A stretch of 64,000 bases of DNA. Origin: Diospyros lotus (Eukaryota; Streptophyta; Magnoliopsida; Ericales; Ebenaceae). Both the position numbers and the translations under genes were made by a program. The stretch is from positions 26,022,339-26,086,338 of the forward strand of contig NC_068341.1 of NCBI RefSeq assembly GCF_014633365.1, in the 5' to 3' direction. This document shows positions 11,324-23,100 of this stretch, in pieces (the first letter of the stretch is position 1; each line of letters opens with the position of its first letter). Below the pieces are notes generated by a model. It saw only the letters and a program-made list of their open reading frames with translations, was not told where the DNA came from and did no database searches.

Positions 11324-12600
11324 AAAATGTGTGTCAACAATATATATATATATATATATATAAAATAAGATATGAAAAGTATTTTAGATTTTTTTTTCTT
11401 TCCAATATGTTTGTTAAATTTATTTGTCAATCATTAAAAAAAAAAGTCACATGACTTTTTATCTGAATTTTTTCAAATATACTTATTTCTCATTCCCTCA
11501 AAATAAATATATTTTGATCCTTACAAATATGAAAAAAAATAATTATATCTTTTAGTGTATTTTAAAAAATTTGATAAAAATATTGGAATGCTTCCTAAAG
11601 TTATCTTGATTATTTTAGATCTTAATCTAAAAAATATTTAAATTTTATTTTGATAAAATTTTAATTTTATCTTATTTATTTTAACAAATACTATTTAAAT
11701 ATATACAAAATTATATAAATTCGATGTACAAATAGCACTCCTATATATATATATATATTGTAATAAAGTACGATTGGACTTTCTGACCTGGTGATTGGTC
11801 TCTGTGGCATTAGATTTGCATGCCTCGGTCACTTTGTTTACGCCTACTTTTCTAAAAGAATACTCTCTTAGATGTTTTCTTATTCACATATGGATAACAT
11901 AATATAATAGCATATCACTTCATATCGTAACAAATGAAGGTAAAGATGAAGATGAAGTTAATTAGAGAGATAGAACAAGTATCGGATTGAGTTTTATTAT
12001 TAATATATTATTATTCTTGTTTTAATTAGCAAAATGGCATTGAAATTGCCTCCGGGGCATAGCTCTGATAAAGAAAATACACTCTGAGATATTATCTTTT
12101 GAATCTTCAGGTTCAATGTTCGAGTTCTAGCCAAGAGAAAAATTGAATAGTCAGAGCGATTCTGAAAGTTGAAAATCGCTTGTTGTCTTCATATTTGTGG
12201 TGGAATTAGGGATCGAACTGACTGTTGAGTCATCTGATTTATATTTCTTACTAATATCGTGAGGTCGAATAGTTGGAGCGCTTATAATGATATGCTAATT
12301 AAAAAAGAAAAGCACTAAAATCAAATATAAACGATGAAGACAAAAAGAAATAAAGAAAGAAATGGCAACCAAATGAGAGCTCTAGAACTTCAAAACAAGT
12401 AAGTCTTAATCATCCAAATTCTAGAACTTCAGATTGAGTTATGCATGAAGACTATGAGCATACCCCCCCAAGATTACAAGATAAGCCAACACACTTAAAC
12501 CCAATTCTTAATCCTACTACTAGTCAATTAAGTGTATTATTATTATTAAGTAGCCTATAATAGCCTTATTCTTATAAAAAGCAGGCAAGCAAGCAAGACC
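11324..12600. other. AT-rich intergenic DNA
   Basis: Includes (TA)n at about 11340-11362 and 11741-11759. No gene is recognised. Confidence 0.5.
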
Positions 12601-12610
12601 ATGTTTGGAT

Positions 12611-12648
<38 letters not shown>
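12611..12648 (+). repeat. Uninterrupted poly(G) tract of 38 bases
   Basis: An unbroken run of about 38 G residues lies 4 kb upstream of the GRAS coding region. Such tracts can form G-quadruplexes and are prone to replication slippage and sequencing error, so the exact length is uncertain. Confidence 0.9.
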
Positions 12649-12649
<1 letters not shown>

Positions 12650-13440
12650 AGCATGGTTGAAAGACATGATTATTGTGTATTTTCCTTCCAGATATATATC
12701 TCAAATTCAAAGCGCGTCAGATCATTATCTATGAAGAGACCCCCCTCATTCATGCCGCGTAGTTTTCAGACCCTTTCAATTCCAATTGATGCCGCCCAGA
12801 GATTCTTTTCACACTGGAGGGGTAAGTTTGTCATTTTACTCCCTCCATCCGTTTCGAATCTTAGGAGATAGGAGACAGAGCCCTTCTACTTCTAGTTAAA
12901 AAGGTGGATGGGAACCAATTTGGACTGAGTTGTTGAATGACTTTATTACCCTCCAACCTCCCGTGCACCATGCAATGTTATTAAGGGCATTTTTGTCAAC
13001 ATAATGGTATTGGGGAGTTTTGACGACGGGTCTTAGTTGATTGTTGCCTAACTCCTTGTGGCATCCATCCGTTTGTAATATTAATATTATATTATATTAC
13101 ACCAAAAAGAAATGGGTAAAAACATACCGACTCGAAGAAGGCTGAGGCAAGTGGGAACCATGCTTATCCTTGACTTTCTCATCAAGTGTCACGCCCCATG
13201 AAATCATCTCCACCGTCCACGGGTCACTGCTGGAAGCAATCTAGAGCCCTTGACGAAGTTTTGGACGGTCATGATTGCTTGGTATGAGTGGGCCCACCTT
13301 ACCCAATACACCCACTGTCATTCTTTTGTCATGGAGATGCATACTGTCAAGAGCACCTGTTGGACAGACAAATTGGGTGGAGACATGCTCACCAATAGAC
13401 GAACATTTGTTCAGGGAAGACTTAGAAAAGGGGGGAAGGG
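12650..13440 (+). other. Probable upstream region of the GRAS gene
   Basis: This stretch is more balanced in base composition than the DNA to the left and has no transposon signature. It probably holds promoter sequence for the GRAS gene. No TATA box or specific operator could be assigned with confidence. Confidence 0.35.
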
Positions 13441-14931
13441 AAAGTAAAAGATAAAAGGTGAATGGAAAGCTCGGAGCTTTCTTTGCGAAGAAAAACTCGG
13501 GTAAAGTTTCTCACTTATTTTCTTTGATTCCAAAAGGAGGTCTTTTTTTTTTTTAAATAAATTTTCCATCTTCTTGTATATTTGATCTGGTCATATACTT
13601 GAATTGGGTTTCTGGAACTTGCTCTGCAAATATCTGATTCATTTAATAACTTTCTGGATGGTTTGATTTTTGAACCTTTGAATTGAATTCTCTGTTCCCA
13701 AAGTTTCTCTCTCTGTGAATCTTATTGATTTTGGACCAATCTAAACTCTTAATCTGCATTTTTTTTGTCCTTTTGGAGAAAAAGGTGTGGACAAAATGGG
13801 GTATTTATTTTGAGGGCTGGTCTTAGTTTTCTGCTATTCATGGTCAAATCTTAAGACTTCCTCTACCGCCAAACTCATATCTAACGATGGGTTCATCTCT
13901 GTCTGGCTATCTCTGAAATTCCAGGTTGTGACTCCTGATATAATCTCTATTGCCACATCTTGTCTTCCTCTTGCTTGAGGTATTTATCGATCTGTCTATT
14001 TGTTTTATTTTGTTTTTCTGTCTCTTTTCTCTTCATTCCCAAATTATGAGTGGATTTCTTAGTTTCAGCCATGGATATCTTCTTCAGGCTTGATGGATCT
14101 ACATATTGAAACCTTAATTTTGTAATTGTAATCTAAATTTCAATTATTGCCTACGTTGTCCTTAATTTGCCCTTGTTGGTATCCTTTCGATTGATTTGGC
14201 AAGATTGACCGGAAACAGTCAATCTTATGGTTGAGATTTATGGTTGAGAGATAGATTTTATCTGGTAGTAGCAGTCGAGTTTTTCTTGTGGGATTGTTTT
14301 GTTGATTGTTACAAGTACATGGTTAAAAGAGAAGAGTAAAGCCTCAGGTAAACAGTATTTGCAGGAATGCTATGCTTCTTATGGGATCCTTGTTCAGCAA
14401 GTTTATCATGATCAACAGCCACCGTTGCTTGAATTTGCCTAAAGAGCAAAGGGAGTTACTAAGTTGTTCGTCTGCAATATTTGTCTTTCCCTATCTGTTC
14501 GGTAACTGAAATCAAAATGCCATCTGAGCGCATCAGTTTACCTTTTCTTGGGAAGGAAGATCAGCAGATGTGCTAATTCAGACAAACCATCTTAGAGGCT
14601 TCATATCCTATGATTGGGCCTTTATCAACCTCATGGTTACTTTCAGTCAGTGAAGATCCAACAATTTTGGTAAAAGGGAGCCTAAAGGAAATTCTGGAGT
14701 ATAAAGAAAATTTAGTAATTGTTTGAGGGGGGCGAATATATGTACATCCATATAAAGATACTCTAGCTAAAAAATGAAGTTTAGAAACTTTGGGGGGACT
14801 CCTGAGTTTTCTGGCTACAAAGATCAGCAAACGAGGTTGCTCGTAAACCAATGTCAAGGCTGCCTCTCTTTTTCCTAGCTGTTTCTCTTTGCTCTATTTG
14901 GATACTCACAGCAAATTCCGTCACCCCCCCA

Positions 14932-14962
<31 letters not shown>

Positions 14963-16591
14963 AAAAAAAAAAAAATGTTTCTGTATACATATTTTACGCA
15001 TGTGGATAAAAATGGTTAATTCAGCACATATGTTGAAATGAAAAGCTGCTTGTCATTTCACATTCTAATCACTTAATGCTATTCTTTAACTCTTGGGGTT
15101 CATTGAAAGGAAACAAGGAATGAGCCTTCTGCTGTTACCAGAAATTCCTAATACCCTAAAGTTGGTATGTGATCAGGAATAGGGTAAACTTTGGCTACAA
15201 AACTGTGAATTTAAAGGTCCAAGGTTATTGAAAGTTCTTTTTTGGTTAGTTGAGGATATTTTTAGGAGCGGGAAAAAAAGCATATATAACTTTGGAGAAG
15301 GTTGAGTTTTGGCAAAGTAAACAACAAAGCATCACAATTCTTAGTCCTGTTAGCTGGGGATGGCTACAATTCTAGCTCTTCAATCATCTAGCTTTGGAAA
15401 AATAAAACGTAAATAAAGTTTTTCATCCTGTTCTACCACACATTTTAGGAAGTGCAAGGTATTGCTTTGAGGTTCACGGTCCTTGTGCCAAAACAATATC
15501 TGCATTTCAGATAATGTAGGTTTGCTTTCCTGTGCATCTACGAGTACTGTGCATGTGTTCATGTTCAAGCCTACAACCTAGGGAACAACCTTGCCACAGA
15601 TCTGTGTTCTTGTCAAGAATAAAGCTCAGGCTGCATCCATGTTTTGAACCTATAATTTCACTGTAGGTTTACTCTGATTACTCTGTAATTTGGTTGATAC
15701 ACTCTTTGTGTTATTGGAGAACTCTGCTCGATGTTAATTTTTGTTATTGCAGTTTGTATTGTCTTTAATGTTATTAATTTGCATATGTTTGCAAAATGAT
15801 TTTTATCTACTAAATTTTATAGTCCCCTCAAACCCCCAATTGATGGACTTTGATAAGTTCCTTGTACCCCTTCCTTATTTCCTTCTATCCTGTTTGTTTT
15901 GGTCTCTCTTCCACAGGAGAGAGAATGTCTCCTTTTGTCATAGGCAGCAGTCGGTTTTTCCAGAGTTTTGACAAGTTTCAATGGGCCAGTAAGGAAAAAG
16001 TTATCAGGATTTAAGAACAATAGAAGAGCAGCATGACTGTTGGAGCAGCATGACTGTTAAAATTGACGGTGAAGATAGAATCATCATCTAATGTAAATGA
16101 CACCTTTAGTAATACCGCAGTACATAATGTGCTTCGACATTCATATTGATCCAGTAGCTTCTCGTCCTAATAGCTAAAATGTGATAAGGGAAAATGAAAT
16201 GAATTCTTTTGCACTCAACTTGTTGGTTTTTGGGTTTTCAGTACTAAGAGTACAAGTCCTCCTTAATTATTTGAATACCATTGGACATTGTTATGTTAGT
16301 AATTTATGAACGTGTCATGACAAACATAATCGTTCTGTGTCTGCATAATTGTTCTTATTTGTATGAATTTCTACCATTACGGTCTGTTTGGCTACCACTT
16401 TTTCCCTACATTATTATTATTATTTTTTCTTTTGGCTGGACATAGTCTTCTAATCAGCTTCAGAATAATTTCAGTTGTAAGCAGGCTAATTGGACACCTA
16501 TCTGCTGTTTCTTCAGGGAAAAACGCAAGAACAGTCACTTGTTTTGTGATTCCACCCGTCTTTGAGAGTTGATTTCAGTTAGAAGTAGACG
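13441..16591 (+). other. Probable 5' UTR exon(s) and intron of the GRAS gene
   Basis: The AG at 16515-16516, after TGTTTCTTC, is a good splice acceptor placed 75 bases before the start codon; the 75-base leader after it has no ATG. Pyrimidine-rich, T-rich sequence at 13500-16500 is typical of plant introns, and a donor such as GAG|GTATTT near 13979 is possible. The exact first exon cannot be fixed from sequence alone. The C/A homopolymer at 14932-14975 lies in this presumed intron. Minus-strand frames here are shadows. Confidence 0.5.
14932..14975 (+). repeat. C21-A23 compound homopolymer
   Basis: A run of about 21 C is followed directly by about 23 A. On the other strand this reads poly(T)-poly(G). 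It falls in the presumed 5' UTR intron of the GRAS gene. Length may be misassembled. Confidence 0.85.
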
Positions 16592-18358
16592 ATGTCTTTA
16601 GTTAGGTCCCAAGATCAATATGCCAGATCATATGCAAATTCCAATCTCTACACCCTTAATGGAAGCAATAACAACTCCATTGTATCAACTCCGATATTTG
16701 ACTCGGATGAGCATAAGATCATGTATGCAACTGATTCTTGTAGCAGCGAGAGTTGTGATCCAAAGTACTTCCTTGACTCCCCAACGGAAGAATTTATAGG
16801 GTCATCTGGCCCTATTGACTCAATGAACCGATTTCACCCACAAGGTGTGTCTTCTTACCATCATACTGCTGGTCCTAGGCCCTCCATGATTGTGAAGAAT
16901 CCATTTGACTCCTTTATGGCCATTAGACGTCAGAATGGTTATCATCCCAATTTTGAGTCAGAATACTTTGACAGTCAGAGTCCGGATATAATAGGCTATG
17001 ATGAGGATAGGATGAGACTAAAGCTTCAAGAATTGGAGAGAGCACTTCTTGATGATAAGGGTGATCGTGGGGATGGTGATGTTTGTGGCCTTGATCCAGG
17101 CATGGAGATTGATGGTGAATGGGCCGATCCAATATCTTGTGCACTGCTCCACGACTCACCCAAGGAATCTTGCTCCTCGGATTCTAATTTTAGCAGTATC
17201 AGCAGCAATAAAGAGATATCACTGACATCCCCACCTGGGACTCCAAAGCAGCTGCTTTTTAATTGCGCATCAATGATTTCTGAAGGCAATATTGCTGAAG
17301 CATCAACCATGATAGACGATCTTCGGCAAAGGGTCTCAATCCAAGGAGAACCTTCCCAGAGAATTGCAGCTTACATGGTGGAAGCTCTTGCAGCTCGTGT
17401 GGCTACCTCCGGCAAAGGTCTTTATAAAGCACTTAAATGCAAAGAGCCCCCTTCAAACGATCGATTATCAGCTATGCAGGTCCTTTTTGAGGTGTGCCCA
17501 TGTTTTAGGTTTGGATTTATGGCTGCAAATGGTGCGCTTATAGAGGCATTTAAAGATGAAAAGAAGGTTCATATAATAGATTTTGACATAAACCAGGGGA
17601 GTCAGTACATAACGTTAATACAAACTCTTGCCCGTCAACCTGGTAAGCCACCGCACTTGAGGTTAACTGGGGTTGATGATCCAGAATCTGTTCAACGTTC
17701 CATTGGGGGCCTGAAGATCATTGGACAAAGGCTCAAGCAACTGGCTGAACAACTTAAAGTGCCATTTGAGTTCCAAGCAGTTGCGTCAAGGACTGCATTG
17801 GTGAGTCCAGCAATGCTGGAGTGCCAGGCTGGCGAAGCTCTGGTAGTGAACTTTGCTTTCCAGCTTCACCACATGCCTGATGAGAGTGTTTCAACTGTCA
17901 ACGAGCGAGACCAGCTTCTGCGGATGATCAAGAGCATGAACCCCAAGCTCGTTACTGTTGTCGAACAAGACATGAACACCAACACAGCACCATTTCTAGC
18001 CAGGTTTGTGGAAGCTTACAATTACTATTCAGCGGTGTTTGATTCCCTTGATGCAACCCTTCCCAGGGACAGCCAAGACAGGTTGAACGTAGAAAAGCAG
18101 TGTCTAGCACGGGACATAGTTAACATCGTTGCGTGCGAGGGAGAGGAAAGAATAGAGCGGTACGAAGTTGCGGGGAAGTGGAGGGCGCGGATGATGATGG
18201 CAGGGTTCACGGCGTGCCCGATGAGCCCAAAGGTGAACGAAGCAATCAAGAAGCTTATAAAGGAGTACAGTGAGAGGTTCAAGGTGGAGGATGTGAAGGG
18301 TGCCCTCCATTTTGGATGGGAAGATAAAGTGCTGATTGTTGCTTCAGCTTGGAGGTGA
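16592..18358 (+). CDS. SCL1: GRAS-family transcription regulator, PAT1 branch (SCL1-like)
   Basis: The single-exon frame encodes 588 residues, the usual size for PAT1-branch GRAS proteins. An in-frame TAG two codons upstream fixes the ATG. The N-terminal third (1-210) is variable and Ser/Asn/Asp-rich, as in GRAS regulators; it opens MSLVRS and holds the acidic segments LQELERALL (145-153) and DSPKES (188-193) shared with SCL1. The GRAS domain follows: leucine-rich region I (about 218-310), VHIID as VHIIDFDINQG (326-336), leucine-rich region II (about 370-400), PFYRE-like region (about 410-500) and the C-terminal SAW region ending SAWR (585-588). GRAS proteins act in the nucleus as transcriptional regulators, and PAT1 relatives work in phytochrome and stress signalling; the specific role here is inferred from similarity. 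No disruption is seen. It is convergent with the exonuclease gene. Confidence 0.95.
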   Translation: MSLVRSQDQYARSYANSNLYTLNGSNNNSIVSTPIFDSDEHKIMYATDSCSSESCDPKYFLDSPTEEFIGSSGPIDSMNRFHPQGVSSYHHTAGPRPSMIVKNPFDSFMAIRRQNGYHPNFESEYFDSQSPDIIGYDEDRMRLKLQELERALLDDKGDRGDGDVCGLDPGMEIDGEWADPISCALLHDSPKESCSSDSNFSSISSNKEISLTSPPGTPKQLLFNCASMISEGNIAEASTMIDDLRQRVSIQGEPSQRIAAYMVEALAARVATSGKGLYKALKCKEPPSNDRLSAMQVLFEVCPCFRFGFMAANGALIEAFKDEKKVHIIDFDINQGSQYITLIQTLARQPGKPPHLRLTGVDDPESVQRSIGGLKIIGQRLKQLAEQLKVPFEFQAVASRTALVSPAMLECQAGEALVVNFAFQLHHMPDESVSTVNERDQLLRMIKSMNPKLVTVVEQDMNTNTAPFLARFVEAYNYYSAVFDSLDATLPRDSQDRLNVEKQCLARDIVNIVACEGEERIERYEVAGKWRARMMMAGFTACPMSPKVNEAIKKLIKEYSERFKVEDVKGALHFGWEDKVLIVASAWR

Positions 18359-18388
18359 TGGGTGATGGGTGATGGGTCCGATGGGTAT
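18355..18388 (+). repeat. GATGGGT heptamer repeat over the GRAS stop codon
   Basis: GATGGGT occurs three times in tandem and a fourth time after a short interruption; the TGA stop sits at the first unit. Slippage here would alter only the 3' UTR or the last codons. Confidence 0.7.
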
Positions 18389-18780
18389 ATTACCATTGTT
18401 CCAATGTAGCTATGCTCCTCTATACTCATCCTCAAAATGTTTTGAATCATACTGGGTTACTTTGTATTAGCTTCTTCAAGTTAGTAGGAGACACTGGAAA
18501 ACAAACCCTTTAATTTTGTGTAAGAATGTTAAGGTTTTGCAAGAATTAGGGCTGCACAGTTGTAACATAACCCCTTACCCCTATCTTTCTCCTCCTCTTT
18601 GTATTAATTTGTTTTGTTTTGTTTTATCTTCTTTCTGGCTGTATATCTTGATGGCTGCTGTTTCATTGTACTGTGCTTCTTTTTGTTTTTGTACTCTGCA
18701 GAAATTTCAACTAAACAAAATATTCTCAAAATTTTCTATCTCCAATTCTTTTTGTTGGATGATTGATCAACTCTAAAGGC
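18359..18780 (+). other. Probable 3' UTR of the GRAS gene
   Basis: T-rich sequence follows the stop codon, with runs such as TTGTTTTGTTTTGTTTT near 18610, typical of plant 3' UTRs with diffuse polyadenylation signals. The end is not defined. The short plus-strand frame at 18516-18776 is T-rich and has no family signature. Confidence 0.45.
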
Positions 18781-20045
18781 AATTTTTTTAAATTTTTTTA
18801 CCTTTAAATTATGAATTGAAAAATATAAAAAAATATTTTCTAAATTTTTAAAAAATAAATGTTATTATTTCTTAAAACATGAAATCATATTATATTATAA
18901 AATTATAATTAAAAGATTAAAAAAAATATATATTCTACAAGTGAAAGGGCTTCAAATGTCCCATTCAGTATTTTAGCAATAAAAAAATATAACGTGAAAG
19001 GATATACAAATTTACTTTTTCCACAAACACCTCACTACAAATTATTATTGGTTTGGAGCATAGAAATTTTCTAATGAATTTACTAGAGAGAGATTGAACA
19101 TGTTATTTGATGTTTTAGACTTCAAATTACATTAATCAAACAATTTCCAATGAGATTGTAGTCTAACTAACAATTTACAAAGATAAAAAAATAATTAGTC
19201 AATGATTGTTTATCATAAGTTTACAAAATATATATATATATATATATATATATTCTCCATAAAACCAGTCAGACAAGCGTAGTGATGTTTAGTTCAATTT
19301 GGATTTAACAATCCTTAAGAGAGATTTCAAATTTTAGAATCTCTTACATTTGATTGAAGAGATTTCAAGTAATGTTAATTGAAATTGTCATTTCAAGTGC
19401 ACCATTTTAGATGATACCCATGTAAATTTCATTTAAAGTCCCTTGTATTTCTTGGATTTAGATCCAAATCAAAATGCTTTCAACAATAATGCATTCAAAC
19501 AACAGGTTTGAAATTTCAAATCAAACGACCCCAATTCAAAGGGCAACCTAAAATTTCTGGCACACCTTTGGTAAGATCAAATTGTAAGAGAGAAAACAAA
19601 AATGTTATACAGTAACACAAGTTATCTTGATAGACAAAACCACCAAAATCGCAAACCTAACTGCTAGATCATTTGAGCAATAATTTTCACATATTACTTC
19701 GGCAGTGGCACTAGCATTTCATAACTCCCAACAGTTCAATGTAACTGTTTCCCATACAATGATCAACCCAGAATATTATTTCTCAATGGGAAGCAAGAGA
19801 CGTTGAAGAGGACAGAAGAGCACAGAACTGAACGAAGATGAGCTTTGACTAGTCCGTCCATCCACAAAATACAAACTAGCCCAACTTCATTTTCATTAGC
19901 TGTCATAACAAGGATCGGCAAAGCAATAAATAATGTATGTGCATAGCCGCTGATTGTCCATCTTCTGGTCGTAACACAAGTGCTTATCCCTCAAAGCCCC
20001 CCCAAACCAATTGGCGTAACAAGTCAGGGACTTTCACAATGATTC
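18781..20045. other. Convergent intergenic spacer with a possible MITE
   Basis: AT-rich DNA between two converging genes, so it must hold both polyadenylation regions. (TA)n occupies about 19230-19253. At about 19280-19560 the sequence GTTTAGTTCAATTTGGATTT on the left and a segment whose complement reads GGGGTCGTTTGATTTGAAAT on the right resemble terminal inverted repeats of a small MITE, but the match is imperfect. The 3' UTR of the exonuclease gene probably lies at about 19700-20045. Confidence 0.4.
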
Positions 20046-20169
20046 TCAGTGCTTGATTCCAACAAAACACAAGCCTACTTCAGCTTGGGCCTGCAACTCT
20101 TCCAAGACCTTTACAAGTTTCTCGCGGCATACAGTTGCATCAATTGTTTCTGCAAGCATTTTCCTTACT
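20046..20169 (-). CDS. SDN5: SDN5-like terminal exon
   Basis: The acceptor is AAAG|A at 20170-20171, after a long polypyrimidine stretch on the minus strand; it is the only nearby AG in the right phase (a stronger-looking TTGCAG inside the exon is out of frame). The exon completes an Arg codon and encodes [11 protein letters not shown] to [10 protein letters not shown], ending with TGA at 20048-20046. Confidence 0.82.
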
Positions 20170-23100
20170 CTTTCATCATGTACAAAAACAAGAAAAGAAA
20201 AGAAAAAAAGAAGAAAGGAGTGAGAAATATATATCAAAAACTTAATAACCTAATTGAACATCCAAAATCGGAAGAAATAGAAGCAGGAACAACCAAGATA
20301 GCACTCATGTAAAGATGAATCCTATCATAGTCAGAAACATGGTTGAGATCATGATATAACACAATGAAGAATGGCCTTGTTACTAGATGCATTTGAAGGT
20401 ATGCATCTACAAGAATCCAGTTGCATAAAGCTTTATACTACAAGTCGAACTAGACACATTGGCAATTATAGATTCAATCGACATATTGGCAATTATAGAC
20501 TCCCCCTGGTCTCTCCTTTTTATTTTTTGACTTCCAAGATACATTTTTGCATTGATGATCTCTACTACTCCCAAGTAGAGAATGGTAATTCTAATTTCTA
20601 GGTGCTACTCTAGTAAACTCTTGCAGTGAGAGTCCAACAAGTCAATTTCATCAGGTAACTTCCAGGAAAAAGAGGAAAACCCTGGCTCCTACATCTTTTA
20701 ACAAGTCAGTAGATGTATTATGGTGGAATCAGGAAGTATGTCTGACAGCATTGATCCATCAAAGACTAATGTGCAAGACTGCTCGCAACTTCCCATTCCA
20801 GCACCATATTCATATGCTACCTAGAAATGAAAAAGTTTGAAAAGTGCACCATGAAAAAAGCCAAATGCCCCCTCCCCCTCCCTCTCTATCAGATAATATT
20901 TATAAGCATGTGGAATGTCCATAGAAAGCTAGAATTTTATGTAACCAACCCCACATAGTAGGACGAAAGCTAGGTATATTGTTGTTGTTGTATGTTGGAT
21001 GTCTATAATCATAGACCATATTACATGCTGCACCAACAACAAATGAAAAGGTATACAGCTGAACCAATTCTTCGTCATCCAATTGAGTCCATAAATGAAA
21101 AGGCAAGTCAAGGCCCACATTAGGCATGTGAATTTGAAATATATAAAGCCACAGTACATTGAAGACCATTGGCTACTCAGAATTCAGTTGGTTACAGTTG
21201 ATCATTAGAGAAACAGTATTCAATTTAACTGACTATAATATAATATATGTTATATGGTCTTCATTTGTTTGTCAGAGTACACATCTTCGTGTGTCTGGAG
21301 TATCAATTTTGCCAAAGGAAAAAGATAATTTGAAAAAATAGTTCTAAAATTCAATTGAATATGAATAATATCTGCTGGTTCAATAGACAACAATCACGTC
21401 CAGCAAATCGCCAAATGAAGGCGCTGTCTGTTTGCAAGTTAAACATTTTCTAGGGAAATAAATCACTCATTTTCCAGTGTTTGAATGATGGAAAATAAGG
21501 AAAATAATTTTATACAGAAAATATCTTACACCGAAAGAGGGAAAATCTGTAAGTTATTTTCTCATTTGCACCAACACTAATAAATTACCATTCCTTACAA
21601 CAAAACAGATCTACATATAGGAATATAAATATATATATCTATATATAAGTACATACATATAGGTACATAAATATACATATGTATAAATATATCAATACAT
21701 ACATATATACACACACATAAATAAATAACATATGGATATATACATATACATACATATATACAAGTACATGCATATAAAAATACATATATCTATAATGTAT
21801 GCACCAGTGTTGTTAAAGGCGTGCGCCTAGGAGCAAGGCCCCTCAAGGCGCAGCCATCTTGCCTTGCCATGCCCAGGCGAGGCGAGATCCAGCCAGGCGC
21901 GCCTCCCTCAGGCTTACATCCATCAGGCGCAGCTTATTTTTCAGCATGTTTTATTTTTTAAACATTCTTCTTCTTCTTCTGCTGCTGCTGCTAAACTTCT
22001 TCTTCTTCTTCTTCTTCCGTTGCTGCTAAACTTCTTCTTCTGTTGCTGCTAAACTTCTTCTTCTTCTTCTTATTCCGCTGCTGCTAAACTTCGTCTACTT
22101 TTTCTTCTTCTTCTTACTACGTTGTTGCTACTAAACTTCTTCTTCTTCTTCCTCTGCTGCTAAACTTCTTCTTCTTTTTCTTCTCACTACGCTGCTGCTA
22201 CTGCTAGCCTGCTTCTTTTTCTTCTTCTTCTTCTTCTTCTTTTTCTCTGCTTCTTCTTCTTCTTTCTTACGTTGCTGCTGCTACTTCTCTTCTTCTTCTT
22301 CTTCTCTTCCTCTTGTTCTTCTTCTTCTTCAGTTCTTTTTTTTTTTTTTAATTTTTATTTGTTGATGCCTGCTGCTGCTTCTTCTTGAAGTATGTTTATG
22401 TTGTGATTTATTTAATATAAGTTGAATTCTTGAATTTTTTGATAACATAAATGTTGATATGTGATTAAGATCTATTTTATGACTTATTATTCAATTAAGA
22501 AGTATATTTTTCTTTCTTCTTAGTCAGCATGCGCCTTGCACCTGCCAGGCGCGCGAAGGCGCGCGCCTCGCCTTGCGCCTCAGGCTCCAAGACCCTTTGC
22601 GCCTTAGTGCGCCTTGGGCCTTTAATAACACTGATATGCACATAGCTAATTATTGGAAAATATTTTCACGTCACAAGATAAAAAAAATATTTTACATCAA
22701 AACAAACAGAGCCAAAATAAAAGAATTATTTTACGTGTCAAATTCTATACATATGTGATTATGTGAATTGAAATGAACACGGAGGAGTGGTTGTCTTTGT
22801 GTGTTCAGTGTCCAGGTCCCCAATGCAATTTAACTACGATAAATTAGCTTGTAATTAGCAAGAAGACAAGATAGAAATTGAATAAAACTGTGAGATTTAT
22901 GCAACATTATAATGATAGGGGGAAAGCATAAAAATGGAATAATAAAAAAAAGGACAGTATCATGTTCTTAATAGGAGAGAAAAAAGAAAAGAAAAAAGTG
23001 CAAATATATAAATATAGCAACATAACAAAGAACTCTACTAGAAGTAGGAAAATGATATGATTTCTTCTCCCAGTTGGTTCCTTCCAGTGAGAAATTGGAA

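Larger units (their letters stand above)
21420..22713. mobile_element. Possible older MITE containing the hAT MITE
   Basis: Left end GGCGCTGTCTGTTTG and the complement of the right end GGCTCTGTTTGTTTT form imperfect terminal inverted repeats with similar AT-rich sequence inside (TTTTCTAGGGAAA, ATATTTT). Flanks CAAATGAA and AAAATAAA agree at six of eight positions. The hAT MITE and the microsatellite would then be later insertions. Support is moderate at best. Confidence 0.35.

Noticed and set aside
12605..12871. Plus-strand frame with a poly-Gly start
   Set aside because: The Gly run is the poly(G) tract; the rest has no family signature.
16923..17310. Minus-strand frames opposite the GRAS gene
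   Set aside because: Shadows of a strongly conserved plus-strand coding region; likewise 18025-18450.
20169..20169. Alternative acceptor TTGCAG within the terminal exon (about 20151)
   Set aside because: It looks stronger but is out of phase with the upstream donor; the AAAG|A site keeps the frame.
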